Of a DNA stretch of 46,131 bases, positions 16,885 to 23,096 are shown piece after piece. The notes under the pieces are model-generated. The model ran no database searches. It was not told the DNA's origin and worked only from the letters and a program-made list of their open reading frames with translations. Position 1 is the first letter of the stretch. Every line of letters starts with the position of its first letter. The DNA comes from a virus. The stretch spans positions 1 to 46,131 of IMG/VR virus record IMGVR_UViG_3300034012_002880. The stretch is one strand, 5' to 3'. The translations under genes and the position numbers were made by a program.

Positions 16885-17543
16885 GATTCCTCCTCTGTAA
16901 ATTTTTCTATCAGCGCCAAAAGCGCCGCTTTGTCTGATACAAACCCGAGATTTTCTTTGGTCTGCCGCCAGAGCTTCAGCTCTTGAGGCGATAGCACGAT
17001 GGCCAAGGCCATGCCGGTGTCTGGCGGCTGACGCTGCTCTGGGCTGGGCTCTTCGTCTCCCTCGAAGGCGCCGCCCAGGAGCTGGGTCAGATCGTTTGAG
17101 TCAAAGCCAAGAAGCTCCAGATCAAAATCGGCCAGATTGAGAGCAGCAATCTCGATCTCCAACAGACTGGAATCCCAGCCTGCCCGAAGAGCCAGCTGAT
17201 TGTCCGCCAGAATGTAGGCGCGGCGCTGGGCCTCGGACCATCCGGCGCATGGGAGCACTGGCGCGCACCCCGGAGGGATCGACCCGCCTGCGGCCAGGCA
17301 AACCGTGGCGCCGCTCGCGTAAATCAGGCGCAGGGCCAGCACTCGGCCGTGGCCGGCGATGATGCCGCCATCATCCGCCAGGATCGGCTGAGTCCAGCCC
17401 CATTGCCGAAGGCTGGCCGCGATTTGCTCGATCTGTTCTGCGGAGTGAGTCCGGGCGTTTCGAGCATAGGGCACCAGTCGCTCCAGCGGCCAGAACTCAA
17501 TCGGTGGCCCAGTTGTTGGGGAATCTGATGGTAGTTCAGGCAT
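16881..17543 (-). CDS. ParB/sulfiredoxin-domain protein
   Basis: A 220-residue protein, first gene of the packaging operon. The N-terminal 100 residues match the ParB/Srx fold: LERLVPYARNARTHS, EQIEQIAASLRQWGWTQPI, then IIAGHGRVLAL in place of the GERR motif, and ILADNQLAL. Such domains act as CTP-dependent DNA clamps or nucleases, and in phages are often linked to DNA-modifying enzymes or terminase. The C-terminal 110 residues hold acidic helices (FEGDEEPSPEQ) and a conserved KENLGFVSDKAALLALI element. It is coupled to the radical SAM gene by ATGA. Confidence 0.85.
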   Translation of the reverse strand: MPELPSDSPTTGPPIEFWPLERLVPYARNARTHSAEQIEQIAASLRQWGWTQPILADDGGIIAGHGRVLALRLIYASGATVCLAAGGSIPPGCAPVLPCAGWSEAQRRAYILADNQLALRAGWDSSLLEIEIAALNLADFDLELLGFDSNDLTQLLGGAFEGDEEPSPEQRQPPDTGMALAIVLSPQELKLWRQTKENLGFVSDKAALLALIEKFTEEES

Positions 17544-17563
17544 ACGTTTGACCCGATTTGACT

Positions 17564-17593
17564 ATTGTAACCTCAGGTTGCACTGGGTTGCAG
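17564..17593 (-). promoter_or_regulatory. Weak sigma70-like promoter for the late operon
   Basis: On the minus strand CTGCAA (17593-17588) and TACAAT (17569-17564) are 18 bp apart, just upstream of the ParB-like ATG at 17543. The -10 box is good, the -35 poor. The site is plausible as the start of the 25-kb late transcript. Confidence 0.3.
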
Positions 17594-17739
17594 GGTGGCG
17601 CGGGGGCAGGCCTGGACTGGATTATGGCGTTGTGTAACGGATTGCGACAAAAACTTGCGTAGGACGCGTCGATCCCTTCCGTAGGCAGTACCATTTGCTC
17701 ACGGGGGACGGAGGTGCCCCCACCACCTAGACAAAAACA

Positions 17740-18039
17740 GTGTTTAGCAAACTTCCCGAACTTCCCGAAATTCTGGCATCACACTTTGCAGCCGAGCAAT
17801 GGGCACACGAATGCCCCTCCTCGCCTGCCGTGTCTGAGCTGCTTCAGATACTGGATCTAGCTGTGATTGAGTATTTAAACAGCAGATGGAATAGCCAGGC
17901 GTCTGGTGGTAACTCTTACGCTGCTGTCAAATCGGCCTACAAGAATGTGCTGGATCACCCTGAGAGCGATTGGTACCCATCCAAACTCAGCCAGCGCATC
18001 CGTGAAGTCCATTTCGAACGCCTCCTTGAGCCCAGGTAA
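17740..18039 (+). CDS. Hypothetical protein (99 aa), GTG start
   Basis: Divergent from the late operon. The frame opens at GTG 17740 after an in-frame TAG at 17728 and encodes a protein with even, natural-looking composition (LPELPEILASHFAAEQWAH, SELLQILDLAVIEYLNSRW, AYKNVLDHPESDWYPS). It appears all-helical with no membrane part. A hairpin with T-run lies 35 bases after its stop, which supports transcription of this frame. No family recognised; no ribosome binding site visible. Confidence 0.55.
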   Translation: MFSKLPELPEILASHFAAEQWAHECPSSPAVSELLQILDLAVIEYLNSRWNSQASGGNSYAAVKSAYKNVLDHPESDWYPSKLSQRIREVHFERLLEPR

Positions 18040-18074
18040 GGGATTAAGCGGCGGCAAAACAGAATCTAAACGCG

Positions 18075-18094
18075 GCCCGCTACAGCGGGCTTTT
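18075..18094 (+). terminator. Rho-independent terminator
   Basis: GCCCGC (18075-18080) pairs with GCGGGC (18085-18090) around a TACA loop, followed by TTTT. It lies downstream of the gene ending at 18039. Confidence 0.7.
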
Positions 18095-18122
18095 ATATTC
18101 CACATCCATTGGATTTTTTGTC

Positions 18123-18296
18123 ATGAATCAAGCCGATCAAGCGCTAAATCTTTGCAAAGCATTAGACGATATAAACATCACGGATCCAGCAATATCTGTA
18201 AAGGTTGATAAACTAAAGCGAAGCGCATGGCAGTTATTAACTAAAATACAGCAACTTGACGATAAAACTACAACCGATACAGCGCACAACCGGTAG
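18123..18296 (+). CDS. Small hypothetical protein (57 aa)
   Basis: ATG 18123 to TAG 18296. The product is helical and amphipathic: NQADQALNLCKALDDINI, then ISVKVDKLKRSAWQLLTKI. It follows the terminator at 18075-18094, so it needs its own promoter, which I could not define. Composition looks like a genuine small protein, but there is no ribosome binding site or known family. Confidence 0.4.
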   Translation: MNQADQALNLCKALDDINITDPAISVKVDKLKRSAWQLLTKIQQLDDKTTTDTAHNR

Positions 18297-18581
18297 ACGC
18301 TTTATAGCTTTGTGGTGATCCCGGCCGCATTGTCTACACTTTAATTTTTTACCTCAGCACCAAGAGCCAAGGATTACTTCATCCGGCCACAATCTCACGT
18401 AGAATTTTTTGATTCTTCTAATAAACCGTGCCGACCATTCTCAACACACTTGCGCAACCAATTATCATACGGAATCCATTACTGAATAGACATAAAAAAC
18501 TCATCGTCAATGCGCTATGCCTATCCTCCGTGATCCCACGCGCATAGCGTATGTAAATTGTGTCGATAAAAATCTACAGAG

Positions 18582-18940
18582 AATCACCCACGTCAGTTTT
18601 TATACAAAATCGTAAGGGGGTGGTTGAAACAGAGAATCACCCGCACGATTTCAATACAGAATCAACCGAGTGAATAATCATAGTGGACTCACCGTACGTA
18701 TTACACTACAAAATCACCCGCACGATTCTGGTGCAAAATCGATAGCGTGAATAACAATAGTGGACTCACTGCGCGATTGCAGTACACAATCACCCGCACG
18801 ATTCCAGTACAGAATCAACCGAGTGAATAACAATAGTGGACTCACTGCACGATTGCAGTAGAGAATGTCGGCACAATTCTAATACAAAATCGATGTCATG
18901 AATAATCATAGTCAATCGACCGTGGGATCAACGCCTGATT
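18582..18940. repeat. Array of 76-77-bp direct repeats, origin-like
   Basis: Four units begin with AATCACCCGCACGATT or a variant at 18635, 18712, 18788 and 18864 (spacing 77, 76, 76), with an incomplete unit at 18582. Each unit also carries CAGAATCAACCGAGTGAATAA-like and ATAGTGGACTCACTG elements. The stretch 18297-19204 has no convincing gene. Regular AT-rich repeats beside small regulatory genes suggest protein-binding iterons such as a replication origin. Confidence 0.7.
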
Positions 18941-19204
18941 TCAATAACTAACTTACCGCATAATTTTGATAACAAATCTACTGAGTGACTAATTATAGTA
19001 AACTCTTCATGGGATCACTGTGCAATTGCGATAAAGAACGTGCCAAAAAACTCAGATACGCAATAAAAATCGACGCGCAGAGAAAAAATATCCTATTGAT
19101 CCCAAAGAAATTCTTAAGATCTGGCGTCAAACCGCCCCATGCGTGCTCATTGCGGGTAGTGTGCATGCACAGGGGGCCGAAGGCGCTCCCACCACACACC
19201 CATC

Positions 19205-19414
19205 ATGAAAACAATCCTCTCCATTCTGTCCATGATCGTTACCGCGATCCTGTGGATCACGCTCCCAATCGTTATTGTTATTCTGGCACTGGGATACGCT
19301 ACAGAATCGAAGAAAGAGAAGATTCGGCGCTTACATCGCGAGGGCAAATCTCAGCGCGCTATTGCTAAAGAAATGGGGATCACTCGGTATCGAGTGCGCA
19401 AGGCGCTGGCGTAG
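19205..19414 (+). CDS. Membrane-tethered helix-turn-helix protein (69 aa)
   Basis: ATG 19205. Residues about 4-32 form one strongly hydrophobic membrane helix (ILSILSMIVTAILW, then VIVILALGYA). Residues about 37-67 (KEKIRRLHREGKSQRAIA, then MGITRYRVRKAL) match the resolvase/Hin-type helix-turn-helix: a basic helix, the REGKSxRxIAKEMGI turn and the recognition helix. A membrane anchor joined directly to such a domain would hold DNA at the membrane. A strong hairpin follows the stop. Confidence 0.7.
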   Translation: MKTILSILSMIVTAILWITLPIVIVILALGYATESKKEKIRRLHREGKSQRAIAKEMGITRYRVRKALA

Positions 19415-19420
19415 GCGCCC

Positions 19421-19442
19421 AGGGGCGCCTACGGCGCCCCTT
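19421..19442 (+). terminator. Stable hairpin after the membrane-HTH gene
   Basis: AGGGGCGCC (19421-19429) and GGCGCCCCT (19433-19441) form a nine-pair stem with a TAC loop. Only a weak T-run follows, so termination may be partial or factor-dependent. Confidence 0.5.
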
Positions 19443-19762
19443 CACCTGTTGACGCGCGTGAACCACGCGTGACGCATTGACGCGTCCTACAGCGCCTCCT
19501 GGGGGGCACTGGGGAGTTATTCATATTGACCGAAAATCACTGAAAAGAGATATGCGAACCGTCGGCAGGATTTGTCACGCCTATTCTCGCGCACAAAGTA
19601 CAACGCTTGCGCGTGGGATCACTGCACAAGCGCATGGAGAATGCGTGATGGGATCACGCGGCAATCCTGTAGCGCTTTCACGACGGGATCACTCGGGATT
19701 GTTCTACAGAATGTAATCTTGAATCACCATGCTTATTGCGTGTCTGAATTGTTTTACCGAAC

Positions 19763-20006
19763 GTGACTTCTAATCACATATCGAACGTGACTTTCAATAC
19801 TGTAGAGAACGTGACTTCTAATAGCATACAGAACGTGACTTCTAATAGCATACGGAATGTGACTTCTAATACTGTAGAGAACGTGACTTTTAATTGGATA
19901 GTAAACGTGACTTCTAATCACATACAGAACGTGACTTTCAATAGCGTACAGAACGTGACTTTCAATAGCGTACGGAATGTGCGTCTGAATTGTTTTATGA
20001 AATGCG
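19763..20006 (+). repeat. 24-bp tandem repeat array coding for an octapeptide repeat
   Basis: At least eight 24-bp units built on AACGTGACTTCTAATAGCATACAG lie in tandem. One frame (19763-20038) is open throughout and would encode 91 residues made of NVTSNSIQ / NVTFNTVE units, ending in a Cys-rich tail. Diverged copies extend upstream to about 19640. There is no ribosome binding site, so it may be a DNA-level repeat (iterons) rather than a gene. Nothing else convincing is seen between 19443 and 20020. Confidence 0.65.
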
Positions 20007-20239
20007 TCTTTGAATCACTATGTCTATTGCGCGCTTGAATTATTTCACACAACACAAAATTTTAATAATCTACGAAACACTGGAGTCGATTGGCGTAGGG
20101 AATTGTCGTCACGATTTGCGTAGTAAAATGCGTGGTCGGTTTGATAGAAAAATCAAAAAAGTCGTTGGCGTAGGAATCAACGTGTTATCCACCGTGAGCG
20201 CCTACGGTTTCAATAATTTTAAAAGTATAGCCATTGCGA

Positions 20240-20660
20240 GGGAACGTCCTGGTTCGTGCTACGGAATTGTTCTGCGCTGGTGGCGGCCACCGCGGGGCTG
20301 GCACTGTGCTGTGGCCGCTGCGCGGGTGGTGACCGCCGCGGGGGTGGCGCGTGGGCTGGCCCTGTGCTGGCGCGGGTGGTCTGGTGAAGGGGGCTGGCCG
20401 CCAGGAGGGGATCTGCTGTGCCCTTGCGGAGAGCGTCCCTGCCGCCGAGGAGGTGGTGGCGCGGGTGGTGGCCGCCGCGGGGGAAACCTCCGGGATTCGG
20501 ATGTTTGGGCCCCCTACGCGTGCGGGAGGCTCAATCGTGATCGTGGCCGGAAGTTGCGCCCACGCGGGGCCCTGAGGCATGACGCGTCACGGTGCGGTCT
20601 TTTGCCTCCTCCACAAACACGCGCGTCCTGTGCTGGCGCGGGGGTGGGTGATAGTGGTGC
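20240..20660. other. GC-rich, G-rich low-complexity segment without a convincing gene
   Basis: The plus strand is crowded with GCGGGTGGT, GGCCGCCGCGGGG and GGGCTGGCC motifs, in sharp contrast to the AT-rich sequence on both sides. Open frames exist on both strands: plus 20020-20727, and minus 20185-20580, a Pro/Ala-rich 131-residue frame beginning PQGPAWAQLPATITIEPP. Their composition follows the base bias, so I do not call them genes. It may be a decayed gene fragment or a structured DNA segment. Confidence 0.45.
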
Positions 20661-20826
20661 AACCAAAAGAAAAAAAATTTGTATCAACAGTTTTTCCGAG
20701 GTTCGAATACACCCACCCTGGATATAGCTTGGAAGGACCCATCAAATACCAAATGATTGCGATTGATTGTATAAGCTATAACTCAGCATGGTCTATCGAA
20801 TACAAAACCCCTACGATTGATTGTAT

Positions 20827-20919
20827 ACGTTATAGCTTACGATGTACTGATTATTAAGAATACACCACATCAAACACATACGTTATAGCCCACGATATGC
20901 TGATTATTAAGAATACAAA
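20827..20919. repeat. 53-bp-spaced direct repeat pair
   Basis: Two copies of about 39 bp, starting ACGTTATAGC at 20827 and 20880 and ending ATTATTAAGAATACA, differ at a few positions. Related GATTGATTGTATA elements lie just upstream (20761 and 20816). The stretch is AT-rich and non-coding. Confidence 0.7.
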
Positions 20920-20979
20920 TTAAACTACCCTCAGTAGGCTACTACAATTGTCACGAGCAATTCACTAGCAAATCACTCA

Positions 20980-21930
20980 TCAATCGAACCTCCTTTTCAT
21001 TAAAGATGTCTGCACACCCCTTCTGAACATCACTGGGAAGATTCGTTCGAATTCTTTCCATGCCACAGGTTGTATAGGAAATCTTTTTGGATATGATATA
21101 TTATTTTTGAACCAAAGAACAGGCTCGAATCCTCTCTTTTCCCTGCCTACTCTTCTTGCAATAAACTTGCCTTGTCTTTGGCCACCAAGGATAAACCTAG
21201 CCAGCCTGGAATCTCCACCCACTTCTCTTGTAGCTTGCGCTAGTTCTTTGCTTGAGAACTTGCGCTTCGATGAGAATACAAAATAGTCAGACTCCTTGCG
21301 CTTCCTTGCCGTCCTGTTCCTAGACCCTGGCCCCCTCGGAGCGTTCTGGGTTGATCCTGGTGTAGACAATCCCCTGATACGTGACCCGATCTGAGTGTAC
21401 ATTTTAGCAGGCAAGTTACCATGAGTATCAATCTCTTGTAAATTTTTATTTGGTACGACGAAACCGTTAGCAGGGATGATCCCTGAGGCCCTGAGCTGTC
21501 GCTCAAAGGACTTTGGCACTCGATTGCCGCCACGGGCACCGATTTCCATATATCGACCTGACGGGACTCCACCACCCTTGAACGTAGGCATACCTGAATC
21601 AGACAGTTTATCGATTACATCTTTAGAAAATTTATCTTGATCATAGTTGAAGCCTACTGCTGCGCGTAGATCGTTTCGTTTTGCGTAACGAGCGATCAGT
21701 CCACGTCGGGTCCATCTCGTGGGCCCACCGTCGATCATCGGGAAAATCTGCTGTTCGATCGCTTGCTTGGCGCCTTGCACGCCTCTGGTCATCGCTCGTG
21801 CTGCGATCCACTCGTACTGGCCCAGCAGACGGCTGGTGGCCACGGCCAACTTGTCGGTGTCACCCGAGTTGGTCGCGAAGCGGATGGTCGTCACTGGCTG
21901 GCTTTTTGCCCTGTGCTGCCAGGCTAGCAA
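20980..21930 (-). CDS. Minor tail / head-tail completion protein (gpZ-like), detached from the structural cluster
   Basis: A 316-residue basic protein resembling prophage minor tail protein Z and HK97-gp10-type completion proteins. It has an N-terminal helix ending WIAARAMTRGVQGAKQAI, an unstructured basic middle (RGPGSRNRTARKRKESDY) and an end with YPKRFPIQPVAWKEFERIFPVMFRRGV, similar to the PI.V..P.A..F...I closing element of gpZ. The likely true start is GTG at 21894 (TTIRFATNSGD) rather than ATG 21930. It lies alone in the repeat region on the same strand as the late genes but 3.4 kb upstream of them, so it needs its own promoter. Confidence 0.5.
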   Translation of the reverse strand: MLAWQHRAKSQPVTTIRFATNSGDTDKLAVATSRLLGQYEWIAARAMTRGVQGAKQAIEQQIFPMIDGGPTRWTRRGLIARYAKRNDLRAAVGFNYDQDKFSKDVIDKLSDSGMPTFKGGGVPSGRYMEIGARGGNRVPKSFERQLRASGIIPANGFVVPNKNLQEIDTHGNLPAKMYTQIGSRIRGLSTPGSTQNAPRGPGSRNRTARKRKESDYFVFSSKRKFSSKELAQATREVGGDSRLARFILGGQRQGKFIARRVGREKRGFEPVLWFKNNISYPKRFPIQPVAWKEFERIFPVMFRRGVQTSLMKRRFD

Positions 21931-21935
21931 TCACG

Positions 21936-22330
21936 CGAGTGTTGGAGTGTTGGCTGAGTGTTGGCTGCCCAGCCAACACTCGTGGACAGGTAAAAACCTA
22001 GTAATACCAATGGTTTTCACTCTCTCTCTCTTTGAGTGTTGGAGTGTTGGCTGTTTTTTGACCTCCTGTCCGTTTTGACTCGTTTTGTATCAAGCGTTAC
22101 ATATTCTCTCGTTTTTACTTTTTCACAGCCAACACTCCAACACTCGTTGATTTTTCCCCCAAACCCGTTGCGGCGCAAGGGATCTCAGTGTTGGCTGGCA
22201 GCCAACATTCAGCCAACACTCGGAGCGACGAGGCCTGTGCGCGGGAGCCGAAACCCGTTGCGGCGCAAGGGATCTGAGCACAAACCAACAGCCAACACTG
22301 GCAGCCAACACTCGCAGCCAACACTCGCAG
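21936..22330. repeat. Cluster of about 14 GAGTGTTGG / CCAACACTC elements
   Basis: GAGTGTTGG or its complement recurs in small groups: three plus an inverted copy at 21936-21981, two at 22034-22053, two inverted at 22126-22145, three of mixed orientation at 22186-22222 and three at 22289-22329. The 20-bp dimer GAGTGTTGGAGTGTTGGCTG is exact at the first two groups and inverted at the third. The stretch 21931-22550 holds no gene. It looks like a protein-binding iteron cluster next to the replication genes. Confidence 0.75.
22161..22275. repeat. 25-bp perfect direct repeat pair
   Basis: The 25 bases beginning AAACCCGTTGCGGCGC occur at 22161-22185 and 22251-22275, interleaved with the GAGTGTTGG groups. 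No gene lies between. Function unknown; recombination or binding site possible. Confidence 0.8.
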
Positions 22331-22472
22331 CAGCTCTTGGGAGCGACGCAGACGGCCTTCAGGGGCCATTGATGGCCCTGTGCAGGGGGAATCCCCAGCC
22401 GCGTGTCCGGTGGCCCTTGGCGCGTCGCTGAGCCGTCACTGCAGGCCTAGCCACGGGGCTCCCAACAAAAAT

Positions 22473-22500
22473 CCCCCCGGCTTGGCTGGCCAGGGGGATC
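22473..22500 (-). terminator. Rho-independent terminator for the DUF1828 gene
   Basis: Read on the minus strand, ATCCCCC and GGGGGAT pair around a GC-rich loop, then TTTTG follows. It lies about 50 bases past the stop at 22551. Confidence 0.65.
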
Positions 22501-22550
22501 GACGATTCGCTCGTTCTCAGTTTACCGCGTCCACCGCATGCTGGGCAGGC

Positions 22551-22964
22551 TTAGAGGGCCTGCTGAGCCGTCAACGATATGTCAAAAATCTGGCTTAACG
22601 CCTGGCCCAGCCTAAAAACGGCTTTGCCAATATCATCAGTAGATACATCCACAAAGATCTGTCCACTCTCAAAGGATAATCCATTCTCGTTGATTATTCG
22701 CTGAAACAACTCGTTTCTATTTCCGGGCTTGACGATATCATCTACGTCCATGCTATAGCTAAGATGCATAAGAGTGTGCCCACAGTCACTAAGCCGCAAG
22801 CCGCCAGTTGAGATAGGCTCAGCAAGAATTAACAAACTATCTCCATCCGGAAACCTGAATGGAGTATCGACAATTACTCTGTTATCCTGCCTCGAATACA
22901 GGCCAACTTCTTGACACAAGCTTGTGCACAAAGTCTCTTTCAACTTGGTGATGTCTAATTCCAT
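22551..22964 (-). CDS. DUF1828 domain protein
   Basis: A 137-residue protein. The sequence RVIVDTPFRFPDGDSLLIL, GGLRLSDCGHTLMHLSY and the later NELFQRIINENGLSFESGQIF fit DUF1828, a small alpha/beta domain often joined to DUF1829 and found near mobile elements; its biochemical role is not known to me. I chose ATG 22964 because the longer frame from 23018 would run through the hairpin at 23002-23037. It is the last gene of the RHH-primase unit or a separate unit behind that terminator. Confidence 0.7.
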   Translation of the reverse strand: MELDITKLKETLCTSLCQEVGLYSRQDNRVIVDTPFRFPDGDSLLILAEPISTGGLRLSDCGHTLMHLSYSMDVDDIVKPGNRNELFQRIINENGLSFESGQIFVDVSTDDIGKAVFRLGQALSQIFDISLTAQQAL

Positions 22965-23001
22965 AGAAGTAGCTGACTGCTCTATGCGCGCAGGCTTAGA
23001 A

Positions 23002-23037
23002 GGCCCGGTGAGCCCCACCCCTGAGGCTCACCGGGCC
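23002..23037 (-). terminator. Strong hairpin between the primase-like and DUF1828 genes
   Basis: GGCCCGGTGAGCC (23002-23014) pairs perfectly with GGCTCACCGGGCC (23025-23037) around a 10-base loop. On the minus strand it follows the primase stop at 23097. The T-run is weak, so it may attenuate rather than stop transcription. Confidence 0.6.
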
Positions 23038-23096
23038 CCCAGCCTTACGGACTGGGGTAGCCTGCCGGATCGGGGATCCGACCGACGCATAATAGC

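Noticed and set aside
18985-19368. 127-residue plus-strand frame in the repeat region
   Set aside because: It overlaps the better-supported membrane-HTH gene in another frame, and its composition (many His, Arg and Pro) is random-looking.
19763-20006. CRISPR array
   Set aside because: The 24-bp units are directly joined with no unique spacers, and no cas genes are present.
20020-20727. 235-residue plus-strand frame over the G-rich segment
   Set aside because: Residue content (Gly, Arg, Trp, Cys) follows base bias; no ribosome binding site or motif.
22380-22598. 72-residue plus-strand frame downstream of the iteron cluster
   Set aside because: It runs through the minus-strand terminator and into the DUF1828 gene; composition is random-looking.
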